Positions 46,501 through 56,826 of a stretch of DNA of 64,000 nt are shown one piece after another. The translations under genes and the position numbers were made by a program. Source of the DNA: Cystobasidium ongulense (lineage: Eukaryota > Basidiomycota > Cystobasidiomycetes > Cystobasidiales > Cystobasidiaceae); assembly GCA_022835595.1 (NCBI GenBank), contig BQUP01000001.1:806001-870000 (forward strand), read 5' to 3'. How positions within the stretch are numbered: the first letter of the stretch is position 1; each line of letters begins with the position of its first letter. Under the pieces are notes generated by a model that was not told the DNA's origin, did not search any database, and saw nothing but the letters and a program-made list of their open reading frames with translations.

Positions 46501-47856
46501 GACTTCAAATGCCAGCTCTGCCGCAACGGGCGAAGGTCAGTCTACGCTCACAAAAGAGAAAAAGGGTGACATCTAGTGCTGACTTGTAATATGCAGGCTC
46601 TACGGGCGCCACTTCGGTTACTAGTACGTCCACTCCCTCGACTGCAAGCCCAACTACACCGGCTGTCACGAGCGCGTCAGCTGAATCCACTATAGCCCCT
46701 GCAACGGCAACCACGACAGTGCCTCCTGCTGGTACTGCTGCGACCTCGCTAGAAGTTACTACATCAGCTGGAGCAAACAATGCTGCGAGCAGTGATTCGA
46801 ATCTCGAAACGGACGTAGTGACTGAAACTACTACGATCATGTCTACTACTGTCATGCCTACAATCATGACGAGCGCTGAAGTATTCACATCCACTGCACC
46901 TAATGGAGAGCTTGTCACGTACACTTCCATCATCACTGTAACCGGCCAAACAACCGTGATAACAGCTATAGCAACTGTAGATCCGTCAGGGGGCAACAGC
47001 TTAAACAATGCCGCCGATTCAAACGCCGATACTGGTTTCTTCAGTAATACTGGAGCAGTAGCCGGCACCTTTGTCGCTGTTGGCTTCGCAGCCCTCGCTA
47101 TGATTCTCGGTGGACTATGGTTCATGCGAAGACGCCGACGTCAGCGTGCTCTCGACGAAGACCTCCGAGTTGCTGCTGGTGGAGCTGGAGATGGAGGTGC
47201 TGGAACAAGCCGATTCCACGACGATGAAGATGACGAAGACTTCGACGCTTCTACAAACGCTCATGGATACCCCTCCCCTCCTATGACGCAATACTCTCCT
47301 TTCGGTCTTCCCGCTGGAGCAGCCGCTCCAAGCGGTAGTGCTGGTGGTGGTCAATCATACTATGGTACGGGACCCACAACAACCGAATCTGGGCTTTCTG
47401 GATATAGTTCCATGGCTGGAGGAGCTGCCGCGGGTGCTGGTCTTGGTACCGCTGCCGCTGGTTACGCCAGTCGCAACAATGGTGACAACGGCGGCTATCA
47501 GCAGTACGCTCAGGGACCGAATCAAGCGTACAATGATCAATATGCTATGGCTCAATACTATCACGATAATCCTTATGGAGACTGGAACGAAGTTAGCCAG
47601 CCCATGGTGGCGCAAGACGGCAGTGGAGAGGGAAGCGGCGATTCTGATCCTTCGAACAGAAGGGATTCGAGGTGAGCTGCCGAAATATCTGTCTCACTGC
47701 CGATAAACTATTGACGAGTGATTGACTGCTGCGTATCACAGATCCGTTCTAATGAGCAATGACTATAATGCTAGCGAGGGTAGTCTGCCAGATCCGGGAT
47801 ATTCGGGTGTGAACAGAGCGCCTCTACGGGTGGCAAACCCTTCTGAAGAGCTATAA
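43537..47856 (+). CDS. Large mucin-like single-pass membrane protein with Gly-Ser repeat
   Basis: Six exons: 43537-43902, 43980-44559, 45071-46312, 46392-46535, 46597-47671 and 47742-47856, up to 1173 aa. From the ATG at 43537 a basic/Ser-rich leader of ~72 residues precedes a hydrophobic segment. From the ATG at 43753 the same segment becomes a normal signal peptide (LGLLAAITLFASSASA), so the later start may be the true one. Then follow a short conserved-looking block (HPDYEEKHLFVARQ), a Gly-Ser repeat domain, ~400 residues of Ser/Thr/Pro/Asp, and a Thr-rich stalk. One helix (VAGTFVAVGFAALAMILGGLWF) precedes Arg-rich anchor residues and a ~220-residue cytoplasmic tail with Gly/Tyr/Asn-rich sequence. 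The layout is that of a surface sensor or adhesin; no ligand domain is recognised. Confidence 0.72.
44091..44400 (+). repeat. In-frame Gly-Ser coding minisatellite
   Basis: About a dozen units coding variants of Gly-Ser-Ser-Gly-Gly-(Gly/Asp)-Thr, mostly 18 bp each, lie in exon 2 of the mucin-like gene. Neighbouring units near 44270-44340 are nearly identical, a sign of recent slippage or unequal exchange. Confidence 0.85.
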
Positions 47857-48235
47857 GGCGTACTACTGCAACATCTACACGAGCTCAGGCTCTCTCTGAT
47901 TCACATACTTTGGTGCTATTTCTATACTTGAAACTTTCTACCTTAAAAAGCTGCTTCTCATACGCACGCAGTCCGACCGATTTTATACACACGAAGTTCT
48001 CTTTTGAGCCTGTCAAGCAGACCTCACTCTGTATCATAGTGCAGAACAGTACATACATATTACAGTAGCCTGCAAAGACGATACGTGTGCATATATTTAA
48101 AAGCTGTTCTTTCATCCAGCCCGCCTTTCGCCGACCGGCTTGCCGGAAGTAAAGGCCCGGGTATGCCTTCTGACAAGCTCTTGCTTTCTGCAGGGCATAC
48201 AACTTCCCACCTCCATCGCCCTCTACCAAGGCAAC
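47857..48235. other. Intergenic region
   Basis: It carries the 3' flank of the mucin-like gene and the CLPTM1 promoter. A TATATTTAAA run at 48091-48100, ~140 bp before the CLPTM1 ATG, is a candidate core element. Confidence 0.5.
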
Positions 48236-50870
48236 ATGGCAGCTCCAGGAGGTGCAGCTGCTCGTGCTGCAGTCGGCGCTGTCGGTGGAGGACCAGGCCG
48301 TCCTGCCGGTGCTGCTGAGCAGAACAACGGCGGAGGAGGAGCAGCTTCAGTCATCAAGAATGTGTTGAGGGTGTTCTTGCTCACCCAGGCGGTCCAGCTG
48401 GGCATCAAGTACTTTACAGCGCCCAAGGACGGCGCTGTCGTCGCTCCTGCTGGAAAAGCTGCTTCATCGACCAGCATTCATGGCGACACGACGACGACAG
48501 CTCCAGTTCAAGCTCAAGCTCAAGCTCAGCCGGGAATCGTGCCTCTATGGCCGCAGGGCACAGAGTTTGACGTGCACTTTTTCGTCAGCGGTGCAGACGG
48601 AAGACTCGACCTCGTCAATCCAGAGCTCCCTCATTACACCGTGTCTGGATTGAAGTTGGGCGACTGGAAGTGGGAGCATGACTGGCATACTGAAGTCGTC
48701 CTGCCAAAGGTGAGGAGATTGTTCATAAGATTCGACTGCCTACCATGCTGACAGTACTCGATACAGTCTGTGCAGAACAACGGCACCCTTTACCTCGACA
48801 CCTTCCTGTCCAAAGACGGATCACCGTTATCACCGGAACAAGCTGGATTCTCTCCCGAGAATGTGTACCATTACAGGAAGCGTGAGTTGCAGTGTATATC
48901 GGCTGAGTTTACTATTCGCTAATATGTTCACCCTCAGCCCTCATGCAGTACCAAAAGCTCAAGCGAGTTCGGGCAGTCAAGAGTCTTCTGGGACAAGATG
49001 CTGATCATGAGGCTGAAACCGACGAGGAAGCTAAGGCCAAAGATCAGGCTATGCCTATCATTGCCTAGTGGGTTCTGTGTCGTTCATTCTGTACATGTGC
49101 CAGCTGACACATGTATTCTTGCCATAGCTACCACCCGAATATCACTATGAACATTATCGCCAACTCCGATCCAAAGCCTATCACACAGTTGATACCGGTA
49201 CTACAGCAGTGTAAGGGCATATCACTACAGTTATCTGGCACTAGCTAAAGCTACTTCCAAACAGACTATTCGACTGTCCCCCCTGTCACCGGCTCGCGAA
49301 ATCCTCGCTACTACCCCGTCGTCTATCCCAACACCTTCTGGCAACTTCGAGAGGCAGCCTTCCCAGTCAACTCTACAGTCAAATCAGTGCCCTTGAATGT
49401 CCACCTCGCTCCACTCTCGCTTATGAAGTTCAATTTGTATGCAAGCATGGACGAATCCTTCCGACAAGCCGCTAATAACCCTGCTATGGGCGGCGCTGGA
49501 GTTTCAGAATTCGACGAGGTTAAGCGTGTCTTCCTAGAGACGAATCCTCTACTTCTCATCTTGACAGGAATAGTCACTGCTCTGCATAGTCTTTTCGAAT
49601 TCCTAGCCTTCAAGAATGATGTCAAGCACTGGAAAAACAGAAAGGATCAGACTGGTGTCTCGTTACGCACCATCATTGCCAACATCGTTGTCCAGCTTAT
49701 TATCACCCTCTATCTCCTTGACAACAATTCCGACACTAGCATCATGATTGTTGCCGGGCAAGGTATTGGTCTACTTATCGAAATGTGGAAGATCACAAAA
49801 GCTGTAGACATCAAGCTAGTCAAATCCGACGGCGTGCTGCCTTACAAGATCCAAATTAAAGACAACCATGTCCTATCCAAAGAAGAAGAAGAAACCAAGG
49901 TCTATGATCAGCTTGCCTTCAAATGGGTTACGTGGGCTATTACACCTTTCCTGATCGGCTACACCGTTTATAGTCTCTTATACGAAGAGCACCGCGGATG
50001 GTACGTTCATCACTTCTCCGATTGTTCTTCTGAGCTAATAAACTTCTTGCTTCTGCAGGTATTCCTTCGTTATAACCACGCTCACACAGGTAGGTTGACC
50101 GGAAAATAGCCTATATAACCCAAAGCTGACGCTATTGCGCATGAAGATTGTCTATATGGGGGGTTTCATAGCTCTTGTTCGTCTTTATGATCCTGGCTTT
50201 CCCGAGCGCTACTGACCCTCATCCTTACAGGTTCCTCAACTTGTGTGTCGCCATACAATCACAGTTTCAGTGTCTAACGACGGTAGCCATAGCTGACACT
50301 CTATTTGCTCACAGATCATCAATTGGAAGCTCAAGAGCGTGGCCCATATGCCAATAAAGAGTCTGACTTACAAGGCGCTCAACACGGGTAAGCCGTCGCA
50401 GACACATTCGCGCTACCGATCTGCAGCTGCTAACAGTTGCAATCCTTCTAGTCATCGATGGTAAGCCATTGCAGGTACATCTGTGTCACCGATCTGCAGC
50501 TGATAATCCGTGGGCTTGCAACTAGATGTCTTCAGCTTCGTTATAAAAATGCCTGTATTACACAGGCTCGCATGCTTCAGAGACGATGTCGTTGTGAGTA
50601 CAAATTGCATTTCCGGTCTTGGCAACCGTCCGAATGGAGTTCTACACATCTGCATAGATTTGAACTAAAATAGTGCTGACACCCATGCGCCGAACTGTGC
50701 AGTTTGTGGTTCTCCTCTACCAATACTGGATCTACCCTGTTGACAAAACTCGTGCCAACGAGTATGGTCAGACGCTGGAAGACAAGGAACCAGAAAAGTC
50801 CGACGCGAAGAAGGAGGCGCTCAAAGCCGAAGCAGTCAAGGTAGTCAAAGAGTCAAAGAAGAACAAATAG
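48236..50870 (+). CDS. CLPTM1-family multipass ER membrane protein
   Basis: CLPTM1/CLPTM1L proteins are ER/Golgi membrane proteins; human members are tied to receptor assembly and glucosaminyl-lipid scrambling. Twelve exons: 48236-48709, 48767-48881, 48938-49067, 49128-49210, 49265-50000, 50059-50089, 50147-50176, 50231-50242, 50315-50387, 50452-50460, 50526-50593 and 50703-50870, 642 aa. Seen: a luminal region with WPQGTEFDVHFFVS, YHPNITMNIIANS, and PVVYPNTFWQLRE. Then EVKRVFLETNPLLLILTGIV, FLAFKNDVKHWKNRK, and several helices. The end has VPQLIINWKLKSVAHMP, TVIDDVFSFVIKMP, HRLACFRDDVVF, and LYQYWIYPVDKTRANEYGQ. A Lys-rich tail could give ER retrieval (KKNK). Exons 8 and 10 are microexons of 12 and 9 nt, fixed by conservation. 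Confidence 0.9.
50388..50525 (+). repeat. Two homologous introns in tandem around a 9-nt exon (CLPTM1 introns 9 and 10)
   Basis: Intron 9 (50388-50451, 64 nt) and intron 10 (50461-50525, 65 nt) both start GTAAGCC and share an exact 15-nt core, ACCGATCTGCAGCTG, at 50415-50429 and 50488-50502. Over the first 42 positions they match ungapped at 33, and all nine differences are transitions. The exon between them is 50452-50460. Confidence 0.85.
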
Positions 50871-51369
50871 ATGAACAGCGAATCTATGCATGTGTATGCA
50901 GATGCACTTTGAACTGTGCTGTTAGTAGAACTATGCTGTTCGTCGGTAGAATGCGTAAATAGTCCTTGACTATGACCGGCTCCTAGGCGGGAGGATATTG
51001 CATTCGATGATGATATCTTAGACTAAATACAACATTGTGAAAGCAGAAGTATGGTGTACTAACTTCTGCAAGAATCACCTTGGTCCAGTTGATGTGGACT
51101 GTCGCCTTCAGAAGCTACCGGGATGCAAGGCCGTCAGAAGAGTTTGACGTTCTATGCGACGTCACTACCCTGTGGTGATGACCAGGCCAATGAGAGCAGC
51201 GCATGGCTTTCCCTTCGTTGAACGAGTCGTGCAATTCATACTCGTATGAAAATTGGTAGTCGGGCTACTCTCGCGCCCGCGCACCAAACTCGAGCGAAAG
51301 AGCTGACTTGCAGGGGCAATGCCACTTGCACGGACACCACCTTGGACAGATAACCATTGATCGTCGACA
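50871..51369. other. 3' flank of CLPTM1 and 5' flank of the 209-aa gene
   Basis: The segment 50949-51040 resembles 52078-52190, after the next gene, around the shared TGAC(T/C)GTGACCGGCT-like core. The remainder shows no feature. Confidence 0.5.
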
Positions 51370-51999
51370 ATGGCTGCATCATTAGCTACGTTCACCATGG
51401 ACATCCTCAAGCAGGTTCAAATGTGTGCCATCGAAGCGCCTCTTCAAACTCTCGAAATCACCGAAGGATTGGGCGACGACGACGATGTCATCAAATTGAC
51501 TTCGATATCGAATGGCTGGTGTCACTATTCAAGAGCTGGTGCCTATGGGACTCTAAAGGACAGCAAGAACCTGGCTCGTGAGATTGAGCTCAGTCTCAAG
51601 TACATCCAGACCGCTCTGGATGAGAGACCTCGCGTCTGCTCGGAAATGGCCGCCTGGCTCAACAGTATGGCGGAAGTGTTGAAGGCTCTACAGAGTGGAG
51701 GTGGTCTCGATGCTGGAAAAAAAGGTGTCGGTGCTTGCAATGCTTGCCTGCTATCTCGTTCGGCCACACAACTGATGCACCTCCGTCTCTGCAGAGCCTG
51801 TAGCGCCATCAGATACACTCTAGTCTTCAGCTATATAGTTTTATGCGCCGTTGGCATTTCTTTGTATAGACTGGCTCGCTTCAATGATCGTGTCGTGGTA
51901 AGTGGTATCGTTGCGGTCGTCCCATGGCAGCATATTTCTTCATACGGTTGCGAGCAGGTACTGATACGTCCTTCATTGTCCAATTTGTCCATTCTGTAG
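51370..51999 (+). CDS. Hypothetical 209-aa protein with C-terminal hydrophobic segment
   Basis: A single open frame from ATG 51370 to 51999. The N-terminal ~110 residues look like a real helical protein: DILKQVQMCAIEAPLQTLEI, an Asp run (GLGDDDDV), then IELSLKYIQTALDE and a helix ending LKALQSG. After about residue 120 composition changes to Cys/Leu/Ile-rich with a likely membrane helix (YTLVFSYIVLCAVGISLY). The change of character may mean that an intron near 51715 (AAAAAAG|GTGTCG) is being read through and that the true C-terminus differs. I recognise no domain. It is the only apparently intron-free gene in the right half of the window. Confidence 0.45.
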   Translation: MAASLATFTMDILKQVQMCAIEAPLQTLEITEGLGDDDDVIKLTSISNGWCHYSRAGAYGTLKDSKNLAREIELSLKYIQTALDERPRVCSEMAAWLNSMAEVLKALQSGGGLDAGKKGVGACNACLLSRSATQLMHLRLCRACSAIRYTLVFSYIVLCAVGISLYRLARFNDRVVVSGIVAVVPWQHISSYGCEQVLIRPSLSNLSIL

Positions 52000-52128
52000 A
52001 GCAGAAGAAGAAACGATAAGCTATGATCAGCTACGCGTTGGTCTGCTGATTCATTGGACACCGTGGTGTTTCTTCGACGGAAGTCATAAACTGCTTTTGA
52101 CTGTGACCGGCTTCTTGCAGTAGAGTAT

Positions 52129-52158
52129 TCCGCTGAATGAAGATCCGCTGAATGAAGA
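52129..52158. repeat. Perfect 15-bp tandem duplication
   Basis: TCCGCTGAATGAAGA occurs twice head to tail in the gap between the 209-aa gene and the quinone reductase gene. Confidence 0.85.
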
Positions 52159-52252
52159 TTATCTAAACTAAACAAGACTATACCACAGTAAACATGGTGC
52201 AGTTCTAAGTCCTTCAATACCGCTTGTCACCTGAGTAACTGCTGGGACAGCA

Positions 52253-53931
52253 TCACGACATGTTGACGATCAGTTTTCCAGTTGTGCGTCGGCTCGCTGA
52301 GAAATGTAAAGCAATGCAGAGGGATTAGCAGATACAGTAGGAGTACGCGGTAATACCAAGATTGCTTACACAGGTCATCGTGTGCCTGCTTCATGCCTTC
52401 AGCTGTGAAAGGATATCCATCTTTCCAAATCTGAATCTTGAAAGCCCCGCTGGCGTATAGTTCGAACAATTCTTTGGAATACGCCTGCATCTCTTCCTTG
52501 GTCGCAACCTGCAAGATGTTCGAATCAGCACGATTTTATGAGTACAACATGCTGAACGGAAAGACTCACGTAGTTGTTCAGTGTTGGGCGACAGACTTGA
52601 TTGGGAACGAAACGTCAGCCTGGTGAATCGTTCTGCAAGTCTACTGGAGTGCTCACCTTTCAAATTCTTGGCTGCCAACTTAAGAGGAGCGAAGGGCGGT
52701 ACAGGGCCTGAAGCATTTCCAAAAGTGACAATGATACCTTTCCTTCTAATGACATCAAAGTCACTTTCCCAAGTATCTTTACCAACACCATCTAACACTG
52801 CATGCACACCTTCTCCATCTGGAGTCAAAGCTTTTATTTTCTTTGTTACTTCGTCTAATGTGTCTTTGGAATAGAGTATGACATGCTCTGCTCCATTTGC
52901 TTTTGCTAAGTCTGCTTTTTCCTGAGTTGAGGTCGTTCCAATGACATGGACGCCGAAGTGTGAAAGCCTGCGAGAGTTTAACGCCGTGCGAATTAAGTCA
53001 GGCTATCCAGTCCGTCCCGAATGACTTCTATTGTGACTTACATCTGGCAAAGGAGAAGGCCGACACCTCCGGCCGCAGCATGGACCTGCAGCCTGGTTGT
53101 CAGTCTTTGTTTCACCCTGTATTTCTATGTCAGACCCACCAAAATATACTGTCCCTTCTTCGCTTCACAAGCTTCTCTGATCATCGACAGAACAGTTAAA
53201 CCTTGCAACATACTCGCAGCTCCGTCTTTTGTGGTGACAGCTTCGGGTAGCTTGGCGAGTGCCCTTTCAGGAGCAACTACATAGTTTGCGAAGCCACCTC
53301 CAGCAAGGTATGCCTGATTTGCAGATGCTATCAGCCAGTGTTACAAGAATAGAAGAGACAAGAAGACAACTCACCGCTACTTTATCGCCGACTTTATAGT
53401 CTGCCACACCTTCACCAACTTGGACTATCTTGCCTGCTGGCTCGTGGCCCATGACATAGGGCAATTCTACTTTGTATACACCTCCGCGCTGTAGTCGGAA
53501 TTACCATGATGAATTGTTTTAGCGGTTGTGGCGGCAAGGTAGGACACGCAGAAGCAGGCTCACCTTGTAGGTATCGATGAAGTTGACGCTGCGAAAGAGC
53601 TGGAATTAGTGCAGTCACTAGAATGCATTCGTGAGAGATTGGCCCACCCGGAATACTCGACGTTGATGAGGACCTCTCCCTTGCCGGGCTTGGGGACGGG
53701 AATCTCTTTCAGCTGCATGACTTCTGGCCCGCCCTGCTCGTCGATGACGATGGCCTTCATTGTGGAGGGGATGCTTGTTGAGGTCGACATGCTTCCAAGT
53801 GTACTGTATGTAGTTGTCTTTGAATATGCTTGTTGCTTGATCAAGAGGAAAGTGGGGCACCTGGCTCCAACTGGAAGGGACGAGTATGCAGCTCTCAAGG
53901 GTAGTCGGACGAGTGTCTGCGTCTTGAGCAT
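52253..53931 (-). CDS. ZTA1: NADPH:quinone reductase (zeta-crystallin type), with mitochondrial-type leader
   Basis: Zeta-crystallin-like reductases reduce quinones by one electron with NADPH and bind AU-rich RNA. Nine exons on the minus strand: 53931-53648, 53588-53564, 53488-53375, 53313-53140, 53085-53042, 52967-52657, 52595-52570, 52508-52372 and 52292-52253, 384 aa. Domain signs: MKAIVIDEQGGPEVMQL, GVNFIDTYKRGGVY, LPYVMGHEPAGKIVQVG, the cofactor loop HAAAGGVGLLLCQM, and LDGVGKDTWE. There are no zinc-binding Cys, as usual for this branch. The N-terminus has an extra ~47 residues (MLKTQTLVRLPLRAAYSSLP) rich in Arg/Leu/Ser, a likely mitochondrial presequence. A second Met (MSTSTSIPSTMKA) could start a cytosolic form. 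Confidence 0.9.
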
Positions 53932-54284
53932 GTAATGTGTTCAGTGTAGGAGCAATCTGTGTTGATTGAATTGGATGAAAAGCAGCAAGTCGGAGTTGCG
54001 AAAGATTGACAGAATATAAATCGGCATCCGGCCGAGCTTGATGAGATGCGATTTGAGAATAGGAGTAGTCGAGGACAATAGACATTGTTAACAGCATTTG
54101 TAGTGTGGATTAGCAGTGATTGATTAGAGTAGTGTTGATGGCCATTAATATCTGTTGGAGTACACCCTGCTGCTCTGCACTTGTTGCTGTGCGCCTACCA
54201 TTCACGCATGCCTTGCTTGATCCATCCATGCACCACTTTTCGCCGCTGCTTGCCTTTGCTCCATCCATTCGAACATCACCCACC
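53932..54284. promoter_or_regulatory. Shared 5' region of ZTA1 and ERG4
   Basis: This 353-bp stretch lies between divergent starts. CCATCCAT-type short repeats appear before the ERG4 ATG (54220-54275). No sterol-response site could be assigned with confidence. Confidence 0.5.
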
Positions 54285-56826
54285 ATGGAGACACGAGCAT
54301 CAAGACGCAAGTCGGCTGCTGCGTCCACCGCAGTCAAGCCTGATCTCAACGGCAATGGCCACAGCAAGGCCGTCCGCTCATCACAGGTGCGCTTCGAGTG
54401 GTGCCGTGCCTGGTGCATCCTGCAACAATCCGGAAAACAACAATCTGATAAACCGCGTCTGCACATGTTTATTAGGACGGCGCACTATCTGCAGCAAAGC
54501 TCGACGAAGCCATGGCTGCCGACGACGTCTTCCACTCGTACGAGGTGAGCCTCTTTCGTTCCCTTCATCCCGCATGTCGCGAAATGCGAGAATTCGCCGC
54601 CGCTCGAGTCGGCCTTCTAACGTGCAACGACACACCAAAAAACAGAAACAATGCAACACAAGCTGACATCTTGCATTGTATGCTGCGTCGTAGTTCGGCG
54701 GACCAGTCGGAGTGACCGCCATGATGCTTGGTTTCCCGCCCCTCATGTACTATCTCTGGATCTGCCTCGTTTTTTACGACGGCAAACTTCAAGGCCCAAA
54801 GACCTTTGCATGGGATGACATCAAGAACTTTGTCCATGTGTTCTACGAGCTAGCTAAGAAGGTGTGTATGCGTTGGCTGTCATTGAGTCCTTTTGCGACC
54901 TCGCTGATTCGCCTGCCTTCACCATTGTTCCAGCACGCGTATCCCTCCAAGCGCGGTGCCGAGATCTACGGTGGTCTAATCGTCTTCCAGCTCTTCATCG
55001 CCCTTGTTATGCCGGGCTTCGAGCAAGAAGGTCTACCCGTCCCATCTTTACGTGGCAAGAGACTCAAGTACAACTGCAATGCCCTCGCTTGCTGGTACAC
55101 TACCATCGTTACAGCTGCTGCACTCCACTTCTCCGGCATCTTCCACCTCGGTGAACTCATTGACCATTTCGGTGAAATGATGAGCTGGGCTATCATCGCT
55201 GGATTCTTGTTGGGTGAGCTTGGAGCTTGAGATTGTGTTATCCGATGACCACGATTCTAATTCCTGCTTTGATTGTGAATTATAGCCGCCGTCTGCTACG
55301 TTGTCGGCGTTACCATGGGCCACCCCATCCGGATGAGCGGAAGTGTAATATAGTAAGTAACCCTACCCACTGACATCACATCATCTGCCACTAATCATCA
55401 CCCTTTCCATCAGTGACTACTTCGCCGGAGCTGTTCTCAACCCTCGAATTGGTAACATTGACATCAAGATGTGGTGCGAAGGTAGGCTTTCTTGCGACTA
55501 GCAGCTAAAGAGGCGGTCTAACCCAGCAGTGTCTTCAAATCTATAGTCCGCATACCATGGATTCTCCTCTTCCTCATTTCTCTCGGTGGTGCCGCTAAAC
55601 AATATGATCAGTATGGTTACGTATCGCCCAACCAGGCTTTCATGATCCTTGCTACTGGTCTGTATATCAATGCGTGAGTGCAAAGTCACTTTGTAGATGA
55701 CTTGCCAATATTTGCTAATGACTTTCTCACAGATGCGCCAAGGGTGAAGAACTGATCCCTCAAACTTGGGACATGGTTTACGAGAAGGTATGTAATCTTC
55801 ATGATTCATTGCTGGGACTCGTAAGTCTGACGAACATGATGATATTGCTTCACATTGGAATAACAGTTCGGGTAAGTTCCAGCTACCCAAAGGCGGGATT
55901 CGGTGTAAAGCATGGATCTGACTGACTCGTTGTGTTACATTGATCAGATGGCTCCTTTCTTTCTGGAACCTCGCTGGAGTACCTTTCACCTACTCGTACT
56001 CTATCATTTTCATGGCTACCCACGACCCCGAAATTTATCGCTTCCCAGTGTGGGGCAATGTTCTTCTTTATACCACTCTTTTAACCGCATACTACGTGTC
56101 CGTGCTGTTTCCTCTCCTTTGAGCAGAAAGACGGGTAACTAAAGTGTGATTTCTCTATCATCGACATGTACAGATTCGATACCGCAATGTCACAAAAGTC
56201 TAGATTCAAGATGCAACAGGATGGCAATACCCGTGTTCGAAAGACCTTCCCTCAACTGCCCGGCGGTACAGTCAAAAACCCTAAATTCATCCAGACCGAG
56301 CACGGGAACAAACTCCTCGTCGACGGATGGTGGGCATGGGCACGCAAGCCGGTGAGTCGTGGTACCACTCTTTATCCCTGCTTTGACTGTGCTCATCAAT
56401 GGTGACACTTACTTATCGAATAGAATTACACGGCCGATTTCGTTCAGGCGTTCACCTGGAGTTTGTGAGTATCTTGAGTATGGCGCTTTCTATAGAGCTC
56501 AGGCTAATAAGGTATGTAATGCAATAGATGCGCTGGTTTCGTCACACCTATCGTATACTACTATCCCGTCTTCTTCTTCGCTGTCCTAGTGCACAGAGTG
56601 TCTAGAGATTTCGAGAGGTATGTCTAGATTTCGGCTGAGCGTTTACACCTGAATAGCCTGCTTACAATGCGAGTTGCTTGATAGATGTCACCGCAAATAC
56701 GGAAAGGACTGGGAAGGTGAGTTATACATAGTTGTGTGCTGAGACTGGATCTTGTACTGATGTTTGGCATTTCCAACAGAGTACATCAGACAAGTACCCT
56801 ACAAGTTCATTCCTGGAGTATACTAG
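54285..56826 (+). CDS. ERG4: Delta(24(24(1)))-sterol reductase
   Basis: Erg4 performs the last step of ergosterol synthesis in the ER, reducing the C24(28) double bond with NADPH. Fifteen exons: 54285-54386, 54476-54544, 54694-54861, 54934-55213, 55286-55352, 55414-55481, 55547-55673, 55733-55787, 55867-55871, 55948-56097, 56174-56351, 56424-56464, 56528-56617, 56685-56716 and 56780-56826, 492 aa. Family blocks: FGGPVGVTAMMLGFPP, GVTMGHPIRMSGSVIYDYFAG, KFGWLLSFWNLAGVPFTY, FDTAMSQKSRFKMQ, RKTFPQLPGG, WWAWARKPNYTADFVQAFTW, and the C-terminal RKYGKDWEEYIRQVPYKFIPGVY. Exon 9 is a 5-nt microexon (TTCGG). The RKTFPQLP block separates it from the C14 reductase Erg24. With 14 introns it is the most interrupted gene here. 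Confidence 0.93.
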
